Assembly (NCBI GenBank): GCA_946800325.1
Contig: OX326961.1
Location: forward strand, 41,940,215 to 42,004,214
Length of the DNA: 64,000 nucleotides
From: Luzula sylvatica
Taxonomy: Eukaryota; Streptophyta; Magnoliopsida; Poales; Juncaceae
Reading direction: 5' to 3'
Shown: positions 32,270 to 44,496 of the stretch, piece after piece
Position numbering within the stretch: position 1 is the first letter of the stretch
Layout: each line of letters starts with the position of its first letter
Notes under the pieces: model-generated
The model's database searches: none
Told to the model about the DNA's origin: nothing
What the model saw: the letters and a program-made list of their open reading frames with translations, nothing else
Made by a program: the position numbers and the translations under genes

Positions 32270-33010
32270 TAGGGATGTCAATGGGTCGGGAGATGTCAAT
32301 GGGTCGGGTTCGGGTCGGGTATAGACTCACTCATATTCTTATCCATCTTAATCGAGTAATATCCATATCCGACCCGTCAACTAAACGGATAATTTAGACC
32401 GCCCCGTTTAGTACCCGCGGATATTCGGATTATCCATGAGAAATTTTACCCACACCTATACATATACAAAAACATTAAAATATACGAACGAAATATATAT
32501 TTTTTTCAAATTAAAATAGCATGTTCATATAACATAATAATATCACAAAATAACAAAATAGACAACAAAATATTTTTAAACATAAATTATGGACCGTGAA
32601 TTAACATAAATTGTATAATAAAACTAAAATTGGTAGAAACGTAAAATAACAGTAAAAAACAAAAATAAATAAACATAAATCTAGGAAATTATTTATTTTA
32701 GTTTATTTACTAAACAAATAAAAAATAAATTGTATAATAAATAAACAATAGAAAACATAGATTAAAACCAATAAAAAATCAACAAAAATAATAAAAAATA
32801 TTGATATAATGAGGGTTATTAAGAATCGGGTTCGGGTCGGGTATACCCACGGGTCGGGTATGACCTCACCCATATCCTACCCGACCCGAGCCGGATATTT
32901 TTTAATCGGGTAATACCCGACTCGCGAATAGGTTTAATCGGGTATTATCCGATCCGTCAGGATCGGGTACCCGTCGGACACAGATATTATCCAACCCATT
33001 GACATCCCTA
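32270..33010. mobile_element. hAT-like MITE, 741 bp
   Basis: The ends TAGGGATGTCAATGGG and CCCATTGACATCCCTA are inverted repeats. 8-bp flanks GCTGCTCC (32,262-32,269) and GTTGCTCC (33,011-33,018) differ at one base. Subterminal regions are full of gggtcgggt words on both sides. Same superfamily as 42,072-42,671. Confidence 0.75.
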
Positions 33011-33018
33011 GTTGCTCC

Positions 33019-35240
33019 ATTTCTTGGCAGAAAAAAATCCTTTCTATTTAATCATTTCTCGTGTCTTCTTTCCAAATCACCAAATACCAATAATTTAAGA
33101 TTTACCCTCCAGAAGCTCAAAAAATAATTCTGACCCTCTTTCCAAGGACGTGAAAACCATGGGTTTGAAATAGGGAAAATATACTTGGCCTCTCAAACTC
33201 ATTCCAAGCTTCTTAATGAGTTGATAAAAAAAAATTAAATAGGTTAATTAGTCTTTCTAATTGACTCAATTAATTATTAATTGACACGTTCAATTGACAC
33301 GTCAATAAATTATATTAGTACATATTAATTGACGTGTCATTTCAATTAAACGTTCAATTAAATTCTTAATGGAATCAATTAACAATACTAATCAGCCCAC
33401 TTAACCATCATTTGCCAGATGAGACTCTTTTTTGTGTTGTGGGGATTTAATATATAACCCCTTTGAAATATGCTGTCCTGGAGACCGACGATATTTTGAT
33501 CTACGTGACGAAGTATGTAAGTGCTGGATTTTGTAGATGCCGGATCTTCAGATCCAGGAAAACGAATCGCGAATTTTGTAAGTGGTGGATTTTTGGGTAA
33601 TGGTGAGCAGATAGAATTGCCAAAGGACGAGGATGAGGAGGACGATGAGAATATTGAAGTTGCTCAGCAAAACGTGCCGGATGCGGAGGAGAGAGAAAGT
33701 AAGAATTTCGGAACAGATTGATGTTTTTAACCTCCCCCCCCTAATCCTCAGGGAAACTTGAACAATTGTGTTTTTTATGGTTTTAGAGACAGTAATGGAG
33801 GTGTCCAGTCAATATCAACAACTGTCAAGTCTCAAAATAACGGCTAGTAAGGGTTTTAGTGTTCTGGGACATTTATTCTTTAGGGCTTTATGACTACTAT
33901 ATTTATATTTTGTAAAATAATTTCAACTTTGATCTAAATTTAATAAAATAAAATAGTTTTCAAAAATATTTCCGTTTCAAGAATTTGTGTAAAACATATC
34001 TTAGAAAGCTCGGCATTGCGAATTCCCGCACAAAATGCTCGGAATCCATATTATATATTTTCTTTCGTTTCGTACACTTTTGCAATGAACATAAATTATT
34101 GTGGCTGGATGGAGACCTCGTCATAGCACGCGCGCATACCGACAGATAAACTAAATTAGTTGACTTCTCTCCAGCTCTCAGATGTGAACTTAATAACCAC
34201 GATTATATAAAATACAACTGAATTAGTTAGAATTAGTAGTGTATAAGATACCCAAATCTTCGTAAGCAATGACGCGTTGTAATTCATGTACCAATGGTGC
34301 TAATTTCAGTCGAATCTAACACAATTGAAAGTAATTTATGGTATCTTGACATTTCACTATGATTGGCTCCGAAAGATCCATTGAATCTTTCTAATTTTCA
34401 TTCTATTGGTTTGTATTCGTAATGGTAAATTTGATAATGCAGAATGACTGGCACGATCTATTAAATGGAATTATTCTGAGAACAAATGTGAAAGCAAGCA
34501 TGAGCAGAAAGCCCAATTGTTTTACTTTAATTTTAATTATTATAAAAGTATATTTAAAGTCAAATTGTGATTAAGTGGTTTGTGGATAAACGTGTAAGCA
34601 CCAATGTGAGATTAATTTATAGTGTGTACATTTCTCTACCGACCATATAGAAAGAAATTTTCTTTTCTTTGAATTAATATGTGGTGAAGAAATGAATGAA
34701 ATTTGAATTCAAAAATGGACAAGAAATGCTGTTACTTAAATTGGAGGAATAAATCGTGCACTGGTAGCTGGTATGAGCTAGCTAAGATTTTGAGAATCAG
34801 GATTTGATTCTGTTATATGTAATCAACAAACTATTCACTACTTGTTATAGTTATTTATTCTTTTTTTTAGGGAATTTTAGTTGTTTGTTAAGTACCTTAT
34901 TAGTTGCAAAAAGCTAGGCAGAGAGAATATTTGTTTATTTCAAAATAAATAATAAAAGGATTTTTTTGTTGCAAAAAAAGGAGGTTTGTCAAACTTTCCA
35001 TAATTATGATCACCAATCTTAGAAATTAAGTAAACTACCTCAAACTGAGAGTTTTTAAATGATTCAGAAAATTAAAATATGCATATATATTTTGATCATT
35101 CGTGCACGTATTTTTCTTTAGTAAAAAATAAAAGTGTTTAATCCGTATAATTGAAATTAGTTCGAGAAGTTTGGGTATTTAATTATTCGAAAAATGTGTG
35201 TATTTTACGCGTATAATACGTGTTGTGCTGAAAACTATGG
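33019..35240. other. intergenic DNA with a dispersed AT-rich repeat and a possible exon remnant
   Basis: About 33,170-33,470 (ttggcctctcaaactcattc ... ttaattgacacgtcaa ... atataacccc) is a dispersed repeat related to about 35,555-35,815, and more distantly to 36,905-37,160 and 40,010-40,260. The frame at 33,521-33,721 is described separately. The rest to 35,240 is AT-rich with no gene seen. Confidence 0.5.
33521..33721 (+). other. possible exon remnant, acidic 66-codon frame
   Basis: Composition is more gene-like than the surroundings. The frame reads FVDAGSSDPGKRIANFVSGG, then an acidic run (PKDEDEEDDENIEVAQQ), then a potential donor (gaaa|gtaaga) at about 33,699. It has no recognised partner exon nearby and I cannot assign a family. 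It could be a fragment of a gene carried in by a transposon, or chance. Confidence 0.25.
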
Positions 35241-35972
35241 GTGAAATTTCACGTGTACCCCCATAGTACCTTGAAATATCGCATATACCCCTCAAAAAGT
35301 GAAATATATATCACGAATATCCCTCGAATGCATACAAAATATCATCAATACCCTTTCTATGCTATGTTTGATTTGAGAAAGTCTTTTTTTTTTTTAATAA
35401 TAAATGGAGAAGACTCATATGTCTTTCATCCATTAATGCCAATGAGAATTGAACTCACAACATTTGATTTTTGTGGCTCACACTCAACCAAGTAGGCTAT
35501 GAGTCAATTGATTGTTTCAGAACGTCTTGATTATCCTTATTTTTCACGAGAACATATATTTGGCCTCCAAACTCATTCTAATATCCTTGATTAGGTGACA
35601 AAATGGATCGAGTAGCATTTATAATTGACTCAATTAAATGTTAATTAACATATTTAATTAACACATCAATAGTTTATAATATGTTATAATATTAATAAAT
35701 GTTAATTGACATGTCAATTCAATTAAACGGTCAATCGATTAATAATATTAATCAACTTACTTAATTCTCATGTTTTTTGCGTTATGGAGCTCCATATATA
35801 ACCCCATTTTTCACTAAACACTGTAAATTGAAACAATGAAGTAAAGAGTATTTTGGGAACATTTCTGGCATATATGATATTCTGAGGGCTTAAGTGATAT
35901 TTCCTAAGTTTTGTAGGGGTACATGTGATATTTGAGATTTTACTGGGTCAGGGTTATACAAACGAAATTGCC
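35241..35972. mobile_element. foldback element of the 'tttcatgtgtacccc' family, composite
   Basis: The left end reads gggtgaaatttcacgtgtac and the right end, on the other strand, gggcaatttcgtttgtataa. Internal words (catatacccctcaaaaa; taggggtacatgtgatattt) match the MITE at 26,850-27,202. A SINE-like unit and a copy of the 33,170 repeat lie inside. Boundaries are approximate and no clean target duplication was found. Confidence 0.45.
35375..35515 (-). mobile_element. tRNA-derived SINE-like element
   Basis: On the minus strand the sequence begins with an A-box-like tagcctacttggttgag. About 35 bp later comes a B-box-like gagttcaattc, then attggcattaatggatg and a T/A-rich tail. The spacing and boxes fit a pol III tRNA-derived SINE. 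A second, clearer B box of the same family is at 31,520-31,545 (+). Confidence 0.5.
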
Positions 35973-38900
35973 CATAATTGAAGTTGTTTTTGTAGACAAC
36001 ATTGATGGAGTTGCCCTTCATTTCTCATGTTTATATATTATAAAATCTTTTGAGTATCCTCTCCATATATAATATTATCATTATCATATTGATATAAAGT
36101 ACAAAGTTAAGATACAGTTATAACTCTTAATTAGAAGGATATAATAAGTTAAGTCAAACAAATCTGTTGCAAATCAGAAACTCTGCGGCGATTAGAGGTA
36201 GTATTGTCTGATAAACTGCATTAGTATAGTAATTAAGCTAATTGACTCATTACAAGTTGACATTTGAAAGTAAATTATTATTTTGTCTTTCCATCAATAT
36301 CCTTCAGTATTAAAAAAAGGGTAAATTTTCCTGTGTACCCTGGAGAAACCTTTGAATTTCATAAACACCCATTTTTCAAAAATATATTGAAGCAATATTT
36401 TAAGTGAATAAAAATAATTGTGTTGACCCTTCTATATCATGATTAATTATTTAATTAGTCCTTGAAGATTGAAGAAACATATGTTTTTTAAGGCATACAT
36501 AATATTGTGAAGTTTATTAGGGGTGCCTACAAAATTATTCCAGAAAAGATGAAAGAATAAAATATCAAAATTTATTTTCACTCCAACCAAGCTCTTTTGC
36601 TTCAATATTTTAATTAGGTAGAAGAGAGTTACATTTGAGGAACTTTTGTTTTCAAAAGGATAAATATACATTAACTAGATAGTCAGTTGAATTATTAATA
36701 AAATTAAAATTAAAATAAAGAGTCTTTTTCATTTAGTAAAACAATAACTTAAAAATATACTGTCATAAGAAAGAGAAGCGAACATTCTGAGATTATATAA
36801 GAACAACAATTTTCTTTACCGACAAAATTAGTCGTCATTGCGTACGCATTACTCGTTAATTATTCTATATATAGTACCTTAAATGATAACATATAACTAG
36901 TTAAAAATATAGAGGGCATATATGGTGCCACCAAATTGTAACAAAAAACTACTAATTTTTAATTAATTCAGTTAATTAACTTATGGATTAACACATGTAG
37001 ATTGATTGACGTGTTAATTAACATCTATCCGGATTAACAAATAATAATTAATATTTAAAAATTATTAATTCAATATTTTTTGTTAATTGAGATGTTAATT
37101 AAATAGATTAATTAATAGTGATTTTTTGTTGCAATCTGATGACGGAGTATAATTTTCCTTAAAATATATTACTTAATAGAATGATGTTTACATGTCAAAG
37201 ACTAAGTATATATAGTATATAGAGCCATGCGCATGATAGGTAGTCTTTCATATCCATATGCATTATATAACAATTTATTTGACTTCATTGGAGCAAATTA
37301 TTTTTCTACTTGCATTATTGTTATAATAAAATGTCAACTCTTTTGATGTTTGATCTATGTCATAATGACAAAGCAAGAAAAATTATGCTAACAAAATTAA
37401 AATAAATAATGGGCAAGCAACATAAAATAGGATGAACAAAAGTAAAACAAGAGAAATTATGATGACATAAGTAAATAAATAATGAGAAAGCAAGAGGAAT
37501 TAGGATGTCAAATTAAAGAACTTTTCATGAATTTGTAATTTATAATTCATATGGTTTGTAATATAAATATTTCATGATAGTTTCATTGTAGTTACATGGT
37601 AAAATTTGATGTTTTGCAAGGGTATACATGAAAATACTCCGGATCTTTTGTACTCAGAAGAATCTGAGTTAATTATAAAAGTAACTTGTGGACCTAACTA
37701 AGCAACCAATAATTCGTTTAGAGAATCAACTAGATAATAATAATAACTTAGCCATGACAAATTAAAGCATTTTTTTTGTTAGTGTTTGCGTGCAAAAACT
37801 AGAAATTGTGATGAGTCAACTAAAAATGTGTAATTTGACTTTATCTTTCAATGAAAAGAAAAAGTAAAAAAAAAAATCAATGAGAAACTTCGCAGAAATT
37901 TCTATTTTGAAGAAAATTTATGGGGTTTGACATTTACTAGAAAACACAAAATAATAAGGCCCAAATAATAATGTTTGATTACATTTTTCCCTCAATACTT
38001 TTTTAATACAAATTGTATCGTATATTATCGCCGGATATTAAATTCGAAACAAATTTGAGCTATTATTTTTGGTAGAATTATACTACATATTGTGTGTTGG
38101 ATTTTTGGTAGAATTATATATTATTGCATACTGAAATAGTTTAATTTTATTGATAATTGTTCAAAAAATTGTAGCTTAAAATTATATCAATTTTATTTGA
38201 ATTGACTTTGAATTATTTTGGCAATTAAAATAGTTTAATTTTATTTGAATCGAATCAAATTTGAATACGAGTTTTTAGTTTGAACTTATTTCAACACATT
38301 CTAACTCGACAATCGGCTCTTTAGCAAGTCAAGTTTGACATAATAGAAAAAATGGACCAACTAACTGATATCACTATCGGCAGTCAGCCCTTTTGCAATA
38401 TCGAAAGAATGAAAAAATATAAAATATTTAAGTCGTGGTACAAATTGTTATTTAAAAATATATATATGATCGGATATAAAAATCTATTACGATAACTAAA
38501 AATTTGTACTAAAAATATATATATTAGATTATTTCGAAAACATCTAATTTGATTCAGAAATGTAAAATAGTCATGTAAAAAGATATGTTATTTTTGAAAA
38601 TGTTATATCACGCATTAAAAAAAATTAGTAAAGATACAAATTACTAATAAAGAATCTATTCATAAAACTTATAAATTTCTATTATAAAAATATATATTGG
38701 ATATTTTCAGAAGAAAAAAAAATATACATTTCTATTATAAATATACATATACTGAATAATTTCACAAAAGATTTATTTCTACTTAAAAAATATATAATAG
38801 CCAAGTAAAAAACATATTATTTTTCAAAAGATATATAGCACACATTTAAAAAAATTATAATTAAAAAAAAACATATTACAGTACAAAATGTATAAATCAA

Positions 38901-40630
38901 ACATTTAATGTACTTTAAAAAAATATGACATGCATATAAAAAAATATATCATATATCTAAAAAGTATAACGTACACGTAAAAGAATATTACAAACCAAAC
39001 ATGCATTTGGCTTTAAAAAGATATATTACACACACCTAAAACAACATATATATATATATATATATTGTAAATTCAAAACAAAATGTTATACATACTGATG
39101 TCGTACGATTTGAAAAAATATATTCCAGACCAAACATTGTACTTTAATAAAATATCTCATGTCTCGCACTGTCATACATATAAAAAAAATATAAAATGAT
39201 GTACTATACAATTAAATAAAGTATATTGTACTCCAAAAAATATGTTTGAGCAGACAAACCATGGACAACCGAAATCTTTCTCCATACAAAAATCAAAAAA
39301 CAAAATTTGCTTTTTATCAACCGAAATAAAAAAATGTTGGTATCTATGACTTGAATGCCACTAAGCATGACATGAAAGATCATACATATTTTTGACAAAT
39401 TTGCAAAATTAACCCTATCCTATCCAAAATTGCAATAAATACATAATTAACGTCACTGCTTACATCATTATTGTATTTCACTTATTTTTGTGGTCAACTA
39501 GTTAAGTCTAACTCATTCAGTAGCATTAATTACAGATCACTAATGATTCCAAATTTATAATTCCAAATTTAGACTTGAATTTTGATATAGATAAAGTATG
39601 ATTAAGAGCTGGGTCCGGCTGCTAATATCAAATTAATTGAACTGTCAAGATTTTATGAGGCTCTTAGCAGCCGTTAGTTTCTTCTCTGAGATGTAGGTTC
39701 CATTTCAAACTGCCTCTTTAGAAGCTTAGACTTTTTTCTTAAAACTTTTGACAAGAAATAAATATTTCAAGAAGTTTGTGAAAATGGAATTTACTTTCCG
39801 AAAGGCCAAGGCCAATTGAAATTCAAATTTTATCAGATAAAGTTGAATGTGGAAGAATTTGACCAAAAGAAATAATTCAGTAATATAATAAGAGTTGACA
39901 ATGCATTTGTCAACCCTATATTTATTTGGCCAAGTATATGCTTAGCACTAACACAAGAGTAATGTATATATGTCAGGAAAATTATTCTATGCCTCTCCAT
40001 TTCATTCTCAAATTGGTGGCGGAGTCATGACATCACGAAATCATAATGTTAATTTATGAATTCAATTTGCACCCAACACTCAATTGATGAAGCTTGTAAT
40101 TTATATTTCATTTAAAATTTATAAATTAAAATAATTAATTGACATGATAACTAATAGTTAATTGAGATGACATGTCATTAATAATTAATTAAAATACATT
40201 TCAATTGATAGTAAACTTGAGGACAGAGATTTTTGGAGTTTGATATAAATTCTCATTTAATTTTGATGTCAGCATTATCACATTACGATTTTGATGATGA
40301 AATATGAGGACACGGTAGAAGATCTCTATATGTTATGCATGAAAAAGGTAATTAATGTGAGTCAAATAATGTGTTTTGGGTCAAACTCAAGTAATTTATA
40401 TTTTGGGTTGGGATCATTACCATTTTCTCGTAATCAAAAGGTAATTAATGTGAGTCAATTAAGTCAAGTTCAACATCTAGAGGCTGCTTAAGAGAGATTC
40501 AAATAAGACAAATTTTCAATGGCATGCATAATGTAGTTATTTGTGTAACAAGTCTTTGAAAAAGAAAAAAAAAACCAATCCTTGCTTAAGACGTGTCAAA
40601 CTCATTATTTTTTGGCTTGGAAGTTTCAAC
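35973..40630. other. AT-rich intergenic DNA
   Basis: No gene I can support in 4.7 kb. Diverged pieces of the 'gtaccctggagaaacc / gggtatacatgaaaa' foldback family occur near 36,320-36,370 and 37,600-37,640. About 38,400-39,240 is a degenerate array of words like aaaaatatatnnnacacat. A 22-bp direct repeat (aaaaggtaattaatgtgagt plus ca) occurs at about 40,345 and 40,437. Confidence 0.5.
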
Positions 40631-41410
40631 GATATATATTATTAGATTAGATTAGATATGTATATCTAGATAACAATAAGAAAATCAGATGAGAATTACT
40701 CGAATATAAACAATAACGAAATCAAATGAGAAATACACAATATATACTAAATTATTAGGTCGTGGATATATAGATAACAATAACAAAACCAAATGAGAAA
40801 TACTCCATATATACTAAATTATTAGATCATGAATATATAGACAACAATAATAAAACCAAATGAGAAATACTCGATATATATTAAATGGGGGCTTCTATCA
40901 TACACCATTTTTCTTATCATACACCCATTTCAAGGGTATTTGGAGTAATTATCCATTTATGAATATTTAAGATAAGATCTCAAATATATTTAACAATTAA
41001 TGTTTGACTAAATTGGAATTTTTTGTTGTTCATTTAAACAAAAATGTCCATAAAAAATAATTTTTATGATACACCATTTTACAAATATAATTAATTGCTA
41101 AAATACCCAAAATACCCTTGTAAAAGGGTGTATGATAGAATTCCCTATATTAAATTATTAGATCGTGAATATATAGACAACAATAATAAACAAATGAGAA
41201 ATACTTGATATATATTAAATTATAGATCATGAATATATAGACAATAATAACGAAACCAAATGAGAAATAATTGATATATACTAAATTATTAGATCATGAA
41301 TATATTAACCAAATAAGAAATACTCGATATATATTAAATTATTAGATCATGAATATGTAGACAACAATAACAAACTAAACGAGAAATACTCGATATATAT
41401 TAAATTATTT
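40631..41410. repeat. 67-bp minisatellite array, about 8-9 units, interrupted by a MITE
   Basis: The unit is close to 67 bp (tatactaaattattagatca, then tgaatatatagacaac, then aaaccaaatgagaaatactc), repeated with small indels. The array is split by the element at 40,887-41,145. Confidence 0.75.
40887..41145. mobile_element. Mutator-like MITE in the minisatellite, 259 bp
   Basis: The ends GGGGGCTTCTATCATACACC and, on the other strand, GGGAATTCTATCATACACCC are inverted repeats. The flanking 10-bp TATATTAAAT occurs at 40,877-40,886 and 41,146-41,155; it may be 9 bp of duplication plus chance. A related degraded copy is at 59,225-59,275. Confidence 0.7.
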
Positions 41411-43385
41411 ATATAATTATATTAAGTATATCTAGAAAATAAATAAAAAATGGAAAATTATTGACACTTTTTAATCCCGTGAAATAGAATTTTTATATGT
41501 ATAACAGGTTTGTTTTTTGTTTTGCAAAAATAACCTTGGTTCGTGTTTGGCGAAACAGCTAAATGTAATTTTTGTCTACTAAAACAGGGTAAAAAATTAA
41601 TCAGTCTCTTTCGCCAATTTATTTAATAAAACTTGATTTTTTCTTTTTGAAATTTTTTTAATGATATGAAAATAAGAAAATAAAAATTGTTTCACCAGTC
41701 GGCGACACTTTTTCTAGGATGAAAATACCGACTGTTTCGCCACCTTGTAAACTTACTTGCACTTCCACTTACAAATTTCGACGCATGCTAATTGGGGTGA
41801 TTAACAATCTTTACGTGTTAATTGTACGCTAATTATTTCAATCAATGAATCGGAAATTGGTTTGGGGAGTATCATATCAAACCTCTATTTGTATATATTT
41901 ATACGATATAAATTCACTATTAATATATCATTATCATTGTACTATATATTTATATATACGTTAACTATTTTTCTGTTTATTTTTTCGATTATGTCTTTTT
42001 AAATATCAAATTATGTTATATCTTTTACCTAGCTATCTATATATGTTTTTTAGCACTAGCAGCATTGACAGTAGGGGTGTCAATGGTTCGGATCCGGTTC
42101 GGATAGTGGTCATACCAGATCCATATCCATATTGTCGGATCCGGATACGGTTCGGATAATAAACGGATACGGATACGGTTCGGATATTGTCGGATACGGA
42201 TACGGATATGGTTCTGTTTCGGATATTAAAATGGATATTATGTTATCATAACATAACTTACTTTTTAGCTATAAATATATATAATTTGTGACATGAACGA
42301 TAAATATGATTATATTTAAACATAATTTTACGATTGTGAGTTAAATCATTTACAAATCAATAATTCGTATATGATTTTTCAACTAATATCAAATATAATA
42401 CATAAAAATAATATATAATATGAGTATCCGGATCCGATTTCGGATACTCGAATCTAATTTCGAGTATCCGGATCCTAAAAATACCCGGATCCGGAACACG
42501 GATCCGGTTCCCGCACCAAAACCGAATATCGAATCCGGTTCCGGATCTTAAAATTAGCAACCAGATCCATATCCGGATCCACTCGGATTCGGATATTTTT
42601 TTCGAATCCGGATATTTTTTCGTATACGGTTCGGGTCGGTTCGGGCAATATCCACACCATTGACATCCCTAATTGACAGTCCACAAAGTATATTTTTTTT
42701 CTAAAAAGATATTTTTAATGTCATATGTTACCATATCATAATTTAGATTAAAAAAAAAATTGAATGAGCATTTAGTTAAATATTGCTCATATTATTTTTT
42801 TACTGACAGTGATTATCTATATACCATTTATTTATTAAGAAAATGAGATTTGAAAGAGATTCTAGTTATAATTATATTATAATTATGATAGTTAATGTAT
42901 GTCAGCGCCTACTTTCTTCATAATGCGTTCACACTATGACACTATCAATCCAACTAAAAGAAATCTATTATATTAATTAGTAGAGTAATTAAAGTTCATT
43001 TTTTCATATCAACCCTTGCAAAGTTGCTTACTATTTAAATTAAATATATAACTTTGCAGGGTATATATGCATGATGACACCAAAAGGCTTTTTACCTCTT
43101 CCCATGCCATGACTTTGTCTAGTAATTGAACAATTCATTTCTTTCCAACATTTAGATTTATTCAAGCTTTAGAATTTTTTAATAGAAAATTATTGATAAA
43201 ACACAAATAAGAACTTTTTGTGCAAAAAGACCCTCCGAATATGACCCTATAAGAAAGCACCACTTTGCACCCTTTTCTCCCATCCATTTTCTATTCATCT
43301 TCTTCTTCTTCCTTCTCCTTTCCTTCTTCTCAACCATTTTTCAACCTTCTTTGCAATCAATCTCAATTTCTATTTTTGTGAAACT
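41411..43385. other. intergenic DNA and promoter of the second C2H2 gene
   Basis: No gene besides the hAT-like element at 42,072-42,671. A short segment at 41,540-41,760 holds an inverted pair of gtgtttggcgaaacag / gactgtttcgcca words. The last 120 bp is a CTT-rich leader to the C2H2 start. Confidence 0.5.
42072..42671. mobile_element. hAT-like MITE, 600 bp
   Basis: The ends are TAGGGGTGTCAATGG and CCATTGACATCCCTA. A perfect 8-bp target duplication ATTGACAG lies at 42,064-42,071 and 42,672-42,679. Subterminal tandem words such as ggatacggatacggttcgga fill both arms. No transposase; open frames inside are repeat translations. Confidence 0.85.
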
Positions 43386-43889
43386 ATGAAGAGAGGAAGA
43401 GACATGAGCATGAGCATGAACATGGCCCAAGTATTGATGCTTCTCTCTCGAGCCGGAGACGAGAAAAGCACCATAACCCAACATTACCCTTCGCAAAACG
43501 AAGAACGAGTTTTCGAATGCAAAACCTGCAACAGACAATTTTCTTCCTTTCAAGCTCTAGGCGGTCATCGCGCGAGTCATAAGAAACCTCGACTCGGTTC
43601 CGACGAGCTAACCGATCAGACTAATCTAAGCGGTGCCCCCGTTAAACCTAAATTGCACGAATGCTCGATTTGCGGGCTTGAATTTGCAGTTGGCCAGGCA
43701 TTGGGCGGTCATATGAGACGGCATCGTCAGATTGGTATTGCGGATGCATTCGGGGCCGTACAAAATGGCATGTTGGAGAATAAGAAGAACAATGATAATA
43801 GAAATAATTTTGCTAATTTGGTGAATCTAGAAGGAGAGATTGAGTGCAAGAAAGACCGCGAACTCGTCACGCTGAATCTCTTCTTTTAG
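43386..43889 (+). CDS. C2H2 zinc-finger factor (ZAT-like), intronless, 167 aa
   Basis: Paralogue of the gene at 30,507-31,094. It starts MKRGRDMSMSMNMAQVLMLL (the N-terminal MAQ-LMLLSR box) and carries two fingers: [21 protein letters not shown] and [20 protein letters not shown]. It reads straight through where the other gene has an intron (SGAPVKPKLHEC). The C-terminus is NLVNLEGEIE...DRELVTLNLFF. The LDLN-type EAR motif of the paralogue is not obvious here, so repressor activity through EAR is less certain; the final LVTLNLF could be a weak LxLxL-type motif. It ends about 600 bp before kinesin-5 on the same strand. Confidence 0.9.
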   Translation: MKRGRDMSMSMNMAQVLMLLSRAGDEKSTITQHYPSQNEERVFECKTCNRQFSSFQALGGHRASHKKPRLGSDELTDQTNLSGAPVKPKLHECSICGLEFAVGQALGGHMRRHRQIGIADAFGAVQNGMLENKKNNDNRNNFANLVNLEGEIECKKDRELVTLNLFF

Positions 43890-44496
43890 CACACTCGCGT
43901 TACTTTTTTGAGGGTTACGAGCGCAACATATACTTCTTCATTTTTTATAAAAGAAAAAAAAACATTAGGCAAATATAGGTGATATTCAATTATTTCTTCA
44001 TATACTTTTTGGGTTTTTCTTGGAGATCTTTTTTATTGACTCCTTAATTTTGTTGATTTCATTGTAATTAATTATACTTGTTTTATAAAGAAGAGACTTA
44101 AGTTTTGCTTTTTTATTTCCTAGTATTTGTTACTGATGAAAAATTATGTTTTTTTTTTTTATATCTTCCAGTAATTAAAAGCCCTTTTAACTATATATTA
44201 AGCACAAAAAGGTCCAATAAAAGGCTTAAATTTATGTGAAACTGAATATGGAGTTATTTGGTACAGTTTAGCCCAAACTACTCCGCACGATCACCACACC
44301 GCGCATTTGAATCGTGTTATTTCCCTCCCGTCTCTTACAGTGTAGTAATACAATACAATACCCCCAATTTTCAAATTCGAAAATCCAACTCTAAGCGCGA
44401 ATTGATCTTCGATTTTATCTCAATTAAGGCTGTAATTTGTGGTTTTAGATCGATTTTTTTATTGATTTTGAGAGAGAAAGGTTTGATTTGGGGTTG
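43890..44496 (+). promoter_or_regulatory. C2H2 3' flank and kinesin-5 promoter
   Basis: A 607-bp gap. The left half is likely the C2H2 3' UTR (poly-T and AT-rich). The right 250 bp is less AT-rich and should hold the kinesin-5 promoter and leader. I see no mitosis-specific activator element of the AACGG type that I would call with confidence. Confidence 0.4.

Noticed and set aside
42357..42684. Arg/Asp/Pro-rich minus-strand frames
   Set aside because: They lie within the subterminal ggatacgga array of the hAT-like element.
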